A stretch of DNA of 60,187 bases from an uncultured Verrucomicrobia subdivision 3 bacterium (GCA_903913865.1 CAIWMU010000079.1:1-60187); one strand, 5' to 3'. Positions 1 through 9,610 are shown, numbered from the stretch's first letter. Made by a program: numbers and translations. Notes: generated by a model from the letters alone, not told the origin.

Positions 1-597
1 GCCAACGGTGGACTCGCGACATGGGACAGGGCCAGGCTCCGAGCCTGCCGGGCATGGACCCGGGGCGGATATTCAAGCGGCAATATCTTCGGAAGTTTGA
101 GCGATTTCATTGTTCCCTTCACGATTTCATGTTCCACCCGGTGACCTGAGAAAGGGTCACCATGACTTAAACAGACACCCGACCTACCGGTTTGTCACGC
201 AAAAAAGGGCGTCATGCCAAAAAAGTTCCAATCCCCGATATTATCCGCAGATTTCATGGATGAACGCAGAATCAGGAAACCGAGTGGTTTCCACGCCCGC
301 GACTCGCCGGCATGCATGAATTCTCCCGTTGGTTTGCCCGGGGGAGGGCTGCGGGCCTTACCATATTTTTGGCCGGTGCGCCGTTTTGATCCCATCACCT
401 GCACCACCTTTCAGGCTTCTGCCCTTGTGCTTCGGGCTTCATTTTGAGCGGTTCGGGTTTCGCCGCTTATGATTCTTGACCGGTCGCAGGGCGGGAGGCA
501 GGATCAGGTCCGGTTCAAATTCCCATGTCTTGCCCTGAATCGGGCGGGTGGCCGGGGGCTGGTGGAGTCCCTGGATGGGTTTTTGCCGGAAAACGAC
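1..597. other. Left-edge region without a recognised gene
   Basis: I see no convincing coding region here. Several short open frames cross the left edge and stop by about position 170; none gives a recognisable protein, although one could be the tail of a gene beginning outside the window. A short perfect inverted repeat (CAGGCTC-C-GAGCCTG) lies at 33-47 and could be part of a terminator or a small dispersed palindrome. The rest appears to be leader sequence for the oxidoreductase gene starting at 598. Confidence 0.4.
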
Positions 598-1701
598 ATG
601 AGCACACTCACACGCAGGGATTTTTTAAGCAGCACCGCTCTGGCGGGTGCTGCGATCAGCACCACCCCTTCGATTCTGGCACAGGATACGAAGCCGAAGG
701 TCACGATCGCTTTTGTCGGCGTGGCCAACATTCACGTACCCGGCTTTGTCGATCTGATGAAGACCCGGCCGGATGTCCGTGTTAAGTCCGTTTGGGACCA
801 CGACGCAGAACGTGCCGCAAAGCGGGCGAAGGATCTGGGCGCGGCTGTGGTGCCGGATGTTTCAAGCGTATGGTCCGATCCTGAGGTCAGCGCGGTGGTG
901 ATTTGTGCCGAGACAAACCGGCATTTGGACCTGGTGCGGGCGGCGGCAGGGGCAGGGAAGCATCTGTTTGTGGAATACCCCCTTGGGATGACGGGTGCCC
1001 AGAGCTACCAAATCGCGAAGGAGATCGAGGCCAGGAAGCTCATTTTCACCACCGGCTACTTCATGCGGACCGACTCGAAGCACATTTTCCTGAAGAATGA
1101 GATCGCGAGCGGGAATTTTGGCAAAATCACCCGGGTGCGCGGCTCCAATTGCCATGCCGGATCGCTTACCGGGGTGTTTGACACGGAGTGGCGCTGGATG
1201 ACGGATCCCAAAACCTACGGTTTCGGTGGCTTCGGCAACCTGGGAACGCACAAGCTCGATCTATTGATGTGGCTCTTTGGCCCCGTCGAGGAGGCAACTG
1301 CCGAGATCCGGAGCGTTACCGGCCACTATGGTGATTGCGACGAATCGGGCGAGGGGCTGCTCCGCTTCAAGAGCGGCGTCATTGGGACGCTCGCCGCAGG
1401 CTGGGTGGACGTCGAAGATCCCGTGCAGCTTCAGATCAGTGGCACCGAGGGGCATGCGATCATCCAGGACAACCACCTCTACTATCGCAGCAAAAAGGTC
1501 CCCGGCAGCGACATGGCGGATCCGGTGACCCGGCTCCCGGCGGCTCCGAGGGCTCCCTTGCACCAGTTTCTGGATGCAGTCGGCGGGAATGCCACGATGC
1601 CGCTTGTGACCCCACGCGAGGCGGCGGCCAGAATGGCCGTGATGGAAGCCATGTACCAGGGATCCCAAAAGCGCCGCTGGATCCGGATCGAACAATCCTG
1701 A
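598..1701 (+). CDS. Tat-exported Gfo/Idh/MocA family oxidoreductase-like protein
   Basis: A 367-residue member of the Gfo/Idh/MocA family (NAD(P)-dependent sugar or inositol dehydrogenases). The start at 598 is chosen because the protein then begins with a twin-arginine signal (TRRDFL at 5-10, hydrophobic stretch to about 27, AQ cleavage region); an upstream in-frame Met at 469 would bury it. The Rossmann half is at about 34-155 and the alpha/beta domain with GTHKLD near 216-221 follows. Two key motifs are unusual: the glycine-rich loop reads GVANIH rather than GxGxxG, and the EKP motif that supplies the catalytic lysine reads EYP (126-128). Exported Tat-type paralogues are abundant in Verrucomicrobiota and Planctomycetes. 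The substrate cannot be inferred, and dehydrogenase activity is in doubt. rpoN follows on the same strand after 183 bases. Confidence 0.85.
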   Translation: MSTLTRRDFLSSTALAGAAISTTPSILAQDTKPKVTIAFVGVANIHVPGFVDLMKTRPDVRVKSVWDHDAERAAKRAKDLGAAVVPDVSSVWSDPEVSAVVICAETNRHLDLVRAAAGAGKHLFVEYPLGMTGAQSYQIAKEIEARKLIFTTGYFMRTDSKHIFLKNEIASGNFGKITRVRGSNCHAGSLTGVFDTEWRWMTDPKTYGFGGFGNLGTHKLDLLMWLFGPVEEATAEIRSVTGHYGDCDESGEGLLRFKSGVIGTLAAGWVDVEDPVQLQISGTEGHAIIQDNHLYYRSKKVPGSDMADPVTRLPAAPRAPLHQFLDAVGGNATMPLVTPREAAARMAVMEAMYQGSQKRRWIRIEQS

Positions 1702-1884
1702 GGCTCAATTTCATCGATTCATTGAAGCAGGTTGGGTGGGGGATGAAGGGTTGGGGGACACTCCACCCTCTGCTTTCCGGTGGATTGATGCTGCGAATGT
1801 AAAGAAACGGCTTTGGCGGGAAGGGCAGCGATAATCGTGCCAGCTTTTTCTTGTGCTCAGGGTTGACCCGATTAGAATCCGGTG

Positions 1885-3387
1885 ATGGGTCAGGGTTTAC
1901 AACTTTCCCAGCGGCTTACACAGTCGCTGGTGTTAGCGCCACAGTTGCAGCAATCGCTTGCGATGCTGCAGGCCCCGACTCTTGAACTCAAGGCACTCGT
2001 TGAGCAGGAGTTGCAGCAGAATCCTGTCCTTGAGGAGGTGGAGGCCATCGATGGGGAGATGCGGGACAAGGAGGAGGGGGATTCGGACAAGCCCTCGGCA
2101 GAGCAGCTGGATCTTGCGGAACCTCCCGCAGACATGACGTTCGATCCCAGCGGAGAGAAGTCAGCATCGGATCCGACGGATGATTTTCAGGTGGAGTTTG
2201 AGCGGCTGGTGCAGATGGATCAGGAGTGGCGGGATCATTTTGCCCAGACCAACCTCCCGATGCGGGGCTCGGCGGAGGATGAAGAGAAGCGGCAGTTCAT
2301 GTTCGACTCTCTGGTGGCCTCCACATCCCTGCAGGAGAATCTTCTGGAGCAGTTGCGCGAGTCCTCTCTAAGCGATGCGGATCAGGAGATCGGAGAGGTG
2401 CTGATCGGCAACATGGATGACTATGGCTATGTGAAGGCCGGCATCGAGGAGTTGTCCACATCGACGGGCGTTCCGCAGGAGAAGATTCTGGAGGTGTTGA
2501 AGGTGATCCAAACCTTTGATCCTCCCGGGGTTGGCGCGAGGGATTTGCGCGAGTGTCTGATGATCCAGATGGATCGGAACAAAGAGTCGGACACTCTGGA
2601 ATACCAGATCGTAAGGGATTTCATGGATGCCCTCGGCCGGAGGCGCATACCTGAAATCGCCCGGGGAACCGGGACGGAAATCGACGAGGTTCAGGATGCC
2701 CTTGAGAACATTGCCCGGCTTGAGCCGCGCCCGGGTCGCTCGTTCATGGCCGACAACGACCAGTTTGTGGTTGCCGAGGTTTTTGTGCAGCGGAATGGCG
2801 ATGATTTCATCGTCACAACCAACAACGAGCAGATTCCCCACTTGCGGATCAGCAACACCTACAAGGACCTGATGTCCCAGGGTGAGAACACTGCGGAGGT
2901 TCGGAACTACATTCGGGAGAAGATTCGCGCCGGGAAGTTTTTGATCAAGAGCCTGCACCAGCGGCAGGAAACGATCCTGGCGATCGCGAAGGAGATTGTG
3001 AGCCGCCAGCACGATTTCATGGCGAAGGGGGTTGCCCATCTCAAGCCACTCACCATGGTGCAGATAGCGGAGGTGGTTGGGGTTCATGAAACGACCGTGA
3101 GCAGGGCGGTATCCGGCAAATACATGCAGACTCCGCAGGGAATCTTTGAGATGAAGTATTTCTTCACGGCCGGCATCCAAACCTCTTCAGGGGATGGAAT
3201 GTCGAACACGAGTGTGAAGGACATGATCGACGAGATATTCAAGGGAGAGAACCCGGCCCGGCCGTTGAGCGACCATCAGGTGGTGCAGATGCTCACAGAG
3301 AAGGGGATCGTGATTGCCCGGAGAACGGTTGCCAAATACCGGACGGAACTGAACATTCTTCCTTCGAATCTCAGAAAAGTTTACTGA
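1885..3387 (+). CDS. rpoN: RNA polymerase sigma-54 factor
   Basis: Sigma-54, which directs RNA polymerase to -24/-12 promoters and needs AAA+ activators. All three parts are visible in about 500 residues: the glutamine/leucine-rich activator-interacting region I (about 1-50), an acidic linker (about 55-115), the core-binding and helix-turn-helix central region, and the C-terminal RpoN box ARRTVAKYR about 22 residues from the end. The ATG at 1885 is preferred over the GTG directly before it at 1882; spacing from a ribosome binding site is not decisive. No enhancer-binding activator is encoded in this window, so its regulon here is unknown. The gene stands alone on the + strand. Confidence 0.97.
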   Translation: MGQGLQLSQRLTQSLVLAPQLQQSLAMLQAPTLELKALVEQELQQNPVLEEVEAIDGEMRDKEEGDSDKPSAEQLDLAEPPADMTFDPSGEKSASDPTDDFQVEFERLVQMDQEWRDHFAQTNLPMRGSAEDEEKRQFMFDSLVASTSLQENLLEQLRESSLSDADQEIGEVLIGNMDDYGYVKAGIEELSTSTGVPQEKILEVLKVIQTFDPPGVGARDLRECLMIQMDRNKESDTLEYQIVRDFMDALGRRRIPEIARGTGTEIDEVQDALENIARLEPRPGRSFMADNDQFVVAEVFVQRNGDDFIVTTNNEQIPHLRISNTYKDLMSQGENTAEVRNYIREKIRAGKFLIKSLHQRQETILAIAKEIVSRQHDFMAKGVAHLKPLTMVQIAEVVGVHETTVSRAVSGKYMQTPQGIFEMKYFFTAGIQTSSGDGMSNTSVKDMIDEIFKGENPARPLSDHQVVQMLTEKGIVIARRTVAKYRTELNILPSNLRKVY

Positions 3388-3395
3388 GCCTGCCG

Positions 3396-3413
3396 GGTGC
3401 GTGGGCACCTTTT
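3396..3413 (+). terminator. Possible short terminator after rpoN
   Basis: A five-base-pair stem GGTGC/GCACC with a four-base loop is followed by four T residues, nine bases after the rpoN stop codon. Small for an intrinsic terminator but correctly placed. Confidence 0.4.
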
Positions 3414-3816
3414 GGAGCTGGAAACTCCTGATTTCAAGCAGGAATCAGGTTTCATAACCACGAATGAACGCGAATTGGCGCGAAAAGGGGATTTGGGGTG
3501 AGTGGGTGGATGGCCTGATCAGCCGCAATTCTCCAGTGGTCCGGGCCTGAATCTGAAGGGGTGACCAGTGCTTCACGAGGCAACACAAACTGCTGTTTCA
3601 GAGGTATGAAAAAATGTGAAGACTCTCATTTGACAGACTCACATTCCTCGCATAGCTTGCTGTAACTCATGAGTGGATTCAAAACCGGAGTCTCCCTCAC
3701 GTGCCCGGTCACTGTTTTGTGGCGGGGCGCGGTCGGCATTGTTTCATCCGCCTGTTCACGGGGAAATTCCTTCGAGCCACTTCAGGAAAACTCAAACTAA
3801 AATCCTAACATAACTA
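3414..3816. other. Intergenic region with a fragment of a dispersed-repeat-like motif
   Basis: About 400 bases without a gene between rpoN and the LamG protein. At 3457-3485 there is a run of CGAA-containing units (CACGAATGAACGCGAATT, then GGCGCGAAA). It resembles, from memory, the degenerate 'ACCACGAATGAACACGAAT' repeats often seen between genes in this phylum. Only one copy is seen in this window. The remainder may hold the promoter of the LamG gene; I could not pick a convincing one. Confidence 0.35.
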
Positions 3817-4818
3817 ATGAACACAGATAGAAAAGTGATGAATTGCAAAACCCCTTGCTCCAAGGGACATGTCGGACGGTTACTTCTGCTTGCAGCCTGC
3901 CTTGCCGCAGTTTCGGCCTCAGCCCAGACGAAGCTCTTCGAGTTTGGCTTCAACGAGGGGACAGGGGCCACGACAACCAGTTCCATCAACGGGATTGTAG
4001 GAACGCTGGGGGTGGATGGCGTGACCAACTCCGCACCCGCTTTTTCCTCTGATTCGCCGAGCGGGCGGGCAGGCGATTATTCGATCCTGTTTGCCGAGGG
4101 CAACCGGATTCAAGCTTCCGATCCGGCAGCGGCGATCGCATTTGATGGCACGAACACTTTTACCTTTCAAGCCTGGGTGAAGTTCAGCGGGATGGCGAAC
4201 TGGCGGTCGATGATCTTCGACAACAACGGTCCGGGCGCACGGTTTGCCGTGTCGATCATGGCTGACCGGACACTTTCCCTGACGACTTACGGGTTTGTCG
4301 ATGGCACATCAAAAGCGAAGATTCCCGATGACGGCATGTGGCACCAGATCGCGGTTGTTCATGAGGACGGTGTGGGCATCAAGTATTATGTGGACGGCAT
4401 TCTGGGGGACAGGGTCGATTACACCGACGGGGTGAAGATTGGCGGGCCCCAGACCTATTTTCACGTGGGTGGTGAAGTCTGGGACTGGCCGAACTATGGG
4501 GATATGTACAACGGATATGTTGGGAAGATTGACCGCATGTCGCTGACGAAGGGTGTTGTGGGGGCAGGGGACCTGGACTGGCGCCCGATTCCGGGGGTTA
4601 CCCCTCCGGCACCGAGCCTTTCATCCCCCAAGCCGGCGATCGAAATCTCCTGGCCGACGTTTCCGGCCGGTTACAAGCTGCAATCGACAACAACGGTGGA
4701 TGACACGAACAGTTGGGTGGATGTGCCGAACTCCCCCTCCACGGTGGGACCCGGGACTTATTACTACTATGGACCTTCCTCATCCCCCAAGAAGTTCTAT
4801 CGATTGTTCAAGCCGTAA
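3817..4818 (+). CDS. Exported LamG/concanavalin A-like domain protein
   Basis: A secreted 333-residue protein. An N-terminal signal peptide (hydrophobic RLLLLAACLAAVSASAQ, cut near residue 37) leads into a LamG/laminin-G-like jelly-roll domain (about 40-255; 'FTFQAWVKF', 'WHQIAVVHEDG', 'YVDGILGD' are typical strands). The C-terminal 70 residues form a separate module ending in FYRLFKP, with a conserved pattern of ISW, YKLQ, SWVDV and a closing YRL. A similar tail closes the large Calx-beta protein at 47408-50737, so it may be a family-wide export or surface-attachment module. A second start at 3838 is possible. LamG domains usually bind carbohydrate, but no ligand can be named. The pseudopilin-like gene follows 79 bases downstream. 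Confidence 0.8.
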   Translation: MNTDRKVMNCKTPCSKGHVGRLLLLAACLAAVSASAQTKLFEFGFNEGTGATTTSSINGIVGTLGVDGVTNSAPAFSSDSPSGRAGDYSILFAEGNRIQASDPAAAIAFDGTNTFTFQAWVKFSGMANWRSMIFDNNGPGARFAVSIMADRTLSLTTYGFVDGTSKAKIPDDGMWHQIAVVHEDGVGIKYYVDGILGDRVDYTDGVKIGGPQTYFHVGGEVWDWPNYGDMYNGYVGKIDRMSLTKGVVGAGDLDWRPIPGVTPPAPSLSSPKPAIEISWPTFPAGYKLQSTTTVDDTNSWVDVPNSPSTVGPGTYYYYGPSSSPKKFYRLFKP

Positions 4819-4897
4819 AGGATGATGGATGCGACAAGGCTGGTGGTTTTTTGCTGCCAGCCTTGTTTCCATCGGTCGATCTGCCACTTTGGAGAAA

Positions 4898-5731
4898 ATG
4901 AAACGCGTGACTGATTTCCGCCGTTCCCCCGCCCGGGGGTTCACCTTGATTGAGTTGCTTGTGGTGATCGCGATCATCGCGATCCTCGCGGCCATGTTGC
5001 TGCCCTCGCTGGGGCGGGCGAAGACGAAGGCCCAGGGCATCCAGTGCATGAACAACCACCGGCAGTTGCTGCTCGGGTGGCGCATGTATATTGATGACAA
5101 TGGGGACAAACTTCCCTTTGCCTACGCACCTGCTGGCGGGCCGACCGCGCCCTATGCATGGGTGACGGGTGTGCTGGACTACTCATCCCGGGCGGAAAAC
5201 TGGGACATCAACGCGAATCTGACGAGCAGCCCCCTCTGGACGTATGTGGGCAAGAATGCGGGGATTTGGCGTTGCCCGGCGGATCGGAGTGTTGTGAAGG
5301 TGGGCGCTGAGACCAAGCCCCGCATCCGGAGCATGTCGATGAGCATCTGGTGCGGGGGCAATCAGGGGACGGACGGGGGATGGGGACCGACCTGGCGGGT
5401 CTATCGCAAGATGGTGGATATGATCGATCCCGGTCCTGCGAAGACCTTCGTGCTTCTGGATGAGCGGGAGGACAGCATCAATGACGGGTTCTGGGTTTTG
5501 AGCATGGACGGGTATCCGGATCCCAAGATGACTTGGGTGATTGATTTTCCGGCTGCTTATCATGGGAATGCAGGTGGTCTTTCCTTTGCTGATGGGCACT
5601 CGGAGATTCGCAAATGGGCTGACGCGCGAACCCGCCCGATCCTGAAGCCAGGTGTGGAGATTTCAGGCGGTGCGACCCCCAACAATCCGGACATCGTCTG
5701 GCTCTGGGATCGTGCGACCCGGAAGAAGTAG
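4898..5731 (+). CDS. Prepilin-type protein with C-terminal H-X9-DG domain
   Basis: A 277-residue type IV prepilin/type II secretion G-like protein. Residues 1-13 are a short basic leader; the prepilin peptidase site is RGFTLIELL, followed by the hydrophobic helix VVIAIIAILAAMLLPSL. The C-terminal part contains H-GNAGGLSFA-DG, the H-X9-DG signature of the pseudopilin-like family that is greatly expanded in Planctomycetes and Verrucomicrobiota. The start at 4898 is supported by GGAGAAA just upstream and by the position of the leader. Such proteins are thought to be exported by a pseudopilus machinery; their cargo or partner is unknown. The LamG gene just upstream on the same strand may be co-expressed. 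Confidence 0.92.
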   Translation: MKRVTDFRRSPARGFTLIELLVVIAIIAILAAMLLPSLGRAKTKAQGIQCMNNHRQLLLGWRMYIDDNGDKLPFAYAPAGGPTAPYAWVTGVLDYSSRAENWDINANLTSSPLWTYVGKNAGIWRCPADRSVVKVGAETKPRIRSMSMSIWCGGNQGTDGGWGPTWRVYRKMVDMIDPGPAKTFVLLDEREDSINDGFWVLSMDGYPDPKMTWVIDFPAAYHGNAGGLSFADGHSEIRKWADARTRPILKPGVEISGGATPNNPDIVWLWDRATRKK

Positions 5732-5751
5732 GATTGGGGGCGATTTGCGGG

Positions 5752-6492
5752 TTACCGGACGAGGGCGCGCTGCAGGGCTGCGGCGAGGAACATGCGTCTC
5801 TCATTCGTGAGCGATCCTCCGAACCTGACTTGTTTGCCCTGCGTTGTGTCGATCACGATCTGGTAGCTACGTCCTTTGCTGGTGGAGTCGCTTGAGGGGC
5901 GTTGTTCCACAATGTGAACCCGCTTTACATCCGAGGGGGTGAACGATTTGGTCCAGCCAATCTTGCCGATTCCAGTGAAGATGGACCCTTTCTCGTAGGT
6001 CAGCCGGATTTCGGTCTTGCCGCTGATAAAGGAAACAAACGCACCCACCATGGCCAAGCCTATGAGAATGAAGGGCAGCAGAAAGATCCAAAGGAAGATC
6101 GTCATGCCAACTGACATGTCCTGGTTGTTCATCACGGGTGCCGGGAACCAAGCCGGCAGGCTGATCTTGAACTGGGACAGTGTGGCAGAAATCGCGAAAA
6201 GGACAAAGACCGAGACAATCCCATTCCAGAAAAGGGCGACGAAGAGTGTCGTGATCACGCCCGTCAGCGAACGATGAGTCGCCCCCATGGTGGTGGTTGA
6301 ACCGTCCCCGGTATTCCAGGCACCCGGGGGTGGGTTGGTGAGATCAATCCCGGGATCCGGTTGCAGGTCGTTGGTGAGGCTGGACAGGCTGTGTGAGATA
6401 TTGCAGCTACGGCAATAAGCGACGTCGGCACCAACGTTCACATCCCCGGTCGGGATGGCCTTCCTGCATGCGGTGCATGTGGGGACAATCAT
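5752..6492 (-). CDS. Membrane protein with N-terminal zinc ribbon
   Basis: A 246-residue protein of no known function. The N-terminus carries two CxxC pairs (CTAC at about 6-9 and CRSC at about 27-30) that look like a small zinc ribbon. Two strongly hydrophobic segments follow (about 73-103 and 125-155), then a basic soluble C-terminal domain that resembles a membrane-associated PH-like fold (EIRLTYEKGSIF, VKRVHIVEQRP), which is only a suggestion. The start at 6492 places the zinc ribbon at the very N-terminus; upstream codons are proline-rich and unconvincing. It lies tail-to-tail with the pseudopilin gene (20-base gap) and diverges from alaS. Confidence 0.6.
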   Translation of the reverse strand: MIVPTCTACRKAIPTGDVNVGADVAYCRSCNISHSLSSLTNDLQPDPGIDLTNPPPGAWNTGDGSTTTMGATHRSLTGVITTLFVALFWNGIVSVFVLFAISATLSQFKISLPAWFPAPVMNNQDMSVGMTIFLWIFLLPFILIGLAMVGAFVSFISGKTEIRLTYEKGSIFTGIGKIGWTKSFTPSDVKRVHIVEQRPSSDSTSKGRSYQIVIDTTQGKQVRFGGSLTNERRMFLAAALQRALVR

Positions 6493-6760
6493 AAATCTTC
6501 CGAGCCCTGAATATCCCCCCAAGCCGGAAGGGTCAAGAGGAATACGGGCGAATCTGATCGGGTTATGGGCCCCAACCCGTGGCTTGTGATGCGTTGATCC
6601 GGTGGGGGCGGTGGGTTGCCCCCCAGACGACGACACAGGTCTGTGTTCAACAGCGGGTTTCCCGGGGTTCCCTCTGTTCGGGAGTCAAGGAGTCAAATCC
6701 GGGAGGAAATCTGCTCGCTTCCGGGCGGGGATTGAGCCAGAATGGCCGCGATTTTATTCT

Positions 6761-9487
6761 ATGATGACCAGTGCTGAAGTCCGCAAATCATACCTCGACT
6801 TTTTCAGATCGAAGGAGCACACGATCGTGCGCTCCGCGAGTTTGATGCCCGATTCGCCGAACCTTCTGTTCACGAACGCCGGGATGAACCAGTTTGTGCC
6901 CATTTTTCTTGGGCAGCGTGCGGCTGACGTCTCGAAGTGGGGAGAGGCGGTTCCGGCGAAGGATACCCGTGCGGCGGACACCCAAAAATGCATCCGGGCC
7001 GGTGGCAAGCACAACGACCTCGAGGACGTCGGGCTGGACACCTATCACCACACCTTTTTCGAGATGCTCGGGAACTGGTCTTTTGGGGATTACTTCAAGC
7101 GGGAGGCGATCGATTGGGCGTGGGAGCTGATCACCGAAGTCTGGAAGTTCCCAAAGAACCGCCTTTACGCCACGGTTTATTGCCCTGACAAGACGAAGGG
7201 GGATCCAAGTGAGTTTGACCAGGAAGCCTGGGATTACTGGGCGGAAAAGTTTCGTGCGGCAGGTCTGGATCCCGCCGTGCAAATCGTGAACGGGGGCAAG
7301 AAGGACAATTTCTGGATGATGGGGGATACCGGCCCGTGCGGTCCCTGCAGTGAGATTCATGTGGACCTGACCCCCGCCGGGGATACCCGTGGCGGTCTGG
7401 TGAACAAGGGTTCGGCACAGTGCATCGAGATCTGGAATCTGGTGTTCATCCAGTTCAATGCAAATCCCGATGGGACATTCTCCCCGCTCCCGGCCCGGCA
7501 TGTGGATACCGGGATGGGTTTTGAGCGGGTTGCGGGCATCATTCAAAACACCCGGAATTTTACCGATTTCTCCCGGATGGTTTCGAACTATGAGACCGAC
7601 ATTTTCAGGCCGATCTTCGACCGGTTGGAAGCACTGAGCGGAGCCAGGTATGCCTCCACCCTCCCCAAGGAGGGAAATGGTGCAACGGAACAGGAGCGGA
7701 TTGATATCGCTTTCCGCGTGATTGGGGACCATATCCGCACCTTGAGTTTTGCCATTGCGGATGGGATCCAGCCGGGGAATACCGACCGGAACTACGTCCT
7801 CCGCCGCATTCTGCGTCGGGCCGTGCGGTATGGGCGCACCCTGGGCTTTCGGGAACCGTTTTTCTACAAGCTGGTGCACGTCCTTGCCGACACCATGGGG
7901 GATGTCTTTCCTGAATTGCGCACCCGGAAGGATCATGTTGAAGATGTGATTCAAAGGGAGGAAGTGGCCTTCAACAAGACCCTGGATCGTGGAATCGACC
8001 TGTTCTTGCAGGAGGTTGGCACCCTGAAGGGGAGCATGTTGAGCGGGGAATTTGCCTTCAAGCTTTACGATACCTACGGGTTTCCGTTGGACCTCACCGA
8101 ATTGATGGCCCGCGAGCGCGGGCTGGCTGTGGAGGTGGAGGGCTTCAACCGCCTGATGGAGGAGCAAAAAGCCCGTGCCCGGGCCGCTCAGAAGAAGGAG
8201 ATCATCGAGGTTTCCAGTCTTGATATTTCGACCCCGACGAAGTTCGTGGGTTACGAGGAGTTGGACACACCCTCGCGGGTTCTTCAGGTTCTCGGGATCA
8301 AGGACAAGACAGCCGTCCTGCTGGATTCCTCCCCGTTCTATGCGGAGATGGGTGGGCAGGTTGGGGATGTGGGGGAGATCAGTGGCGGTGGACATCTGTG
8401 GCGGGTGGTGAACACGCAGAAGGCGGGGGACGCCTGGCTTCATTTTCTGGAGGATTCGGAAGCACCGCCAGTCGGAGCCGAAGTGACCCTTTCAGTGGAC
8501 CGCACCCGCAGGAATGCGGTGCAGCGGCATCATACGGTGACCCACCTGTTGCACTGGGCTTTGCACGAAGTCGTGAATCAGGACGCTTCGCAGAAGGGGT
8601 CCTATGTCGGCCCGGACAAACTGACGTTCGATTTTACCAGCAGCCCGCTCACACCCGTGCAACTTTCCGACATTGAGCGGATTGTCAACGAGCGGATCCT
8701 TGAGAATGCCCTGGTTTCGTGGATCGAGGTGAAGTATGGCCACATCAAGGATCGGAAGGATGTGATGCAGTTTTTCGGTGACAAGTACGGGGACTGGGTC
8801 CGGGTGGTGCAGATCGGTGGAGGTGCAACCAATCTGGATGGCTATTCAATGGAGCTGTGCGGCGGAACCCATACCCGGGCCACAGGAGAGATCGGCCTTT
8901 TCCTGATCACCGGGGAATCCGCCATCGCGGCGGGGATCCGCCGTATCGAGGCGGTTTCGGGGCTGGCCGCCTACAGGCAGACCGTTCAGCAGGCGGAGTT
9001 GATCAAGTCGGTGGCCTTCCGCGTGAATTCGCCGGTGGGTGAACTCGAGAAGAAGGTCGAGTCGATGCTTGCGCATCAGAAGGAACTGGAGCGTCAATTG
9101 AAGGGAATGCAGCAAAAGCAGGCTGCGGGGATTGCCAGGGGGTTGCTTGCGAAAGTCCGCTCCATCGGGGAGGTTCCAGTGATCATCGAGAATCTTGGCG
9201 AGGGGGACGGGGATTATCTCCAGGGAATCGCGGACAGCTTGAAGGGAGAGTTCAAGGGGGTTCTGGTGCTGGGTTCCGCCTCGGGAGGGGCCGTGGCGCT
9301 GATCTCTACGGTTTCCGCAGAACTGACGAAGCGCATTCAGGCCGGGAAAATCATCCAGGCCATTGCGCCGATTGTCGGTGGCAAGGGCGGGGGACGGCCG
9401 GATAACGCGCGCGGGGGCGGCAAGGAAGTGGGGAAACTGGGCGAGGCTCTTGAAAAAGCCTGCGAATGCGTGCAGCAGGCAAAATAG
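6761..9487 (+). CDS. alaS: Alanyl-tRNA synthetase
   Basis: Charges tRNA-Ala in the cytoplasm. The 908-residue protein begins with the family's usual N-terminus (EVRKSYLDFFRSKEHT, LMPDSPNLLFTNAGMNQF), which fixes the start at 6761; an in-frame extension to 6602 is not homologous. The catalytic class II domain is at about 1-460, the editing domain has the zinc-binding motif HHTVTHLLHWAL near 589 and CGGTH near 700, and a C-terminal coiled-coil/DHHA1 region ends in the glycine-rich GGKGGGRPDNARGGG. Length is slightly above the usual 870-880. comF follows on the same strand. Confidence 0.98.
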   Translation: MMTSAEVRKSYLDFFRSKEHTIVRSASLMPDSPNLLFTNAGMNQFVPIFLGQRAADVSKWGEAVPAKDTRAADTQKCIRAGGKHNDLEDVGLDTYHHTFFEMLGNWSFGDYFKREAIDWAWELITEVWKFPKNRLYATVYCPDKTKGDPSEFDQEAWDYWAEKFRAAGLDPAVQIVNGGKKDNFWMMGDTGPCGPCSEIHVDLTPAGDTRGGLVNKGSAQCIEIWNLVFIQFNANPDGTFSPLPARHVDTGMGFERVAGIIQNTRNFTDFSRMVSNYETDIFRPIFDRLEALSGARYASTLPKEGNGATEQERIDIAFRVIGDHIRTLSFAIADGIQPGNTDRNYVLRRILRRAVRYGRTLGFREPFFYKLVHVLADTMGDVFPELRTRKDHVEDVIQREEVAFNKTLDRGIDLFLQEVGTLKGSMLSGEFAFKLYDTYGFPLDLTELMARERGLAVEVEGFNRLMEEQKARARAAQKKEIIEVSSLDISTPTKFVGYEELDTPSRVLQVLGIKDKTAVLLDSSPFYAEMGGQVGDVGEISGGGHLWRVVNTQKAGDAWLHFLEDSEAPPVGAEVTLSVDRTRRNAVQRHHTVTHLLHWALHEVVNQDASQKGSYVGPDKLTFDFTSSPLTPVQLSDIERIVNERILENALVSWIEVKYGHIKDRKDVMQFFGDKYGDWVRVVQIGGGATNLDGYSMELCGGTHTRATGEIGLFLITGESAIAAGIRRIEAVSGLAAYRQTVQQAELIKSVAFRVNSPVGELEKKVESMLAHQKELERQLKGMQQKQAAGIARGLLAKVRSIGEVPVIIENLGEGDGDYLQGIADSLKGEFKGVLVLGSASGGAVALISTVSAELTKRIQAGKIIQAIAPIVGGKGGGRPDNARGGGKEVGKLGEALEKACECVQQAK

Positions 9488-9610
9488 GCCCGGGACCGGG
9501 GGCATTCCTCCCGATGGAATATCGATTCCGGCGAAATGGCCGGAATTTGGTATTGAAGGGCAGGGGTTGGCCGGGTTCTCCGGCCGGGAGTTGCTGCGGA
9601 GGTTGATCCC

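Noticed and set aside
6788-8443. A long open frame of 551 codons on the - strand inside alaS.
   Set aside because: It is antisense to a clearly conserved alanyl-tRNA synthetase, has no recognisable domain and has a biased composition typical of a shadow frame in GC-rich DNA.
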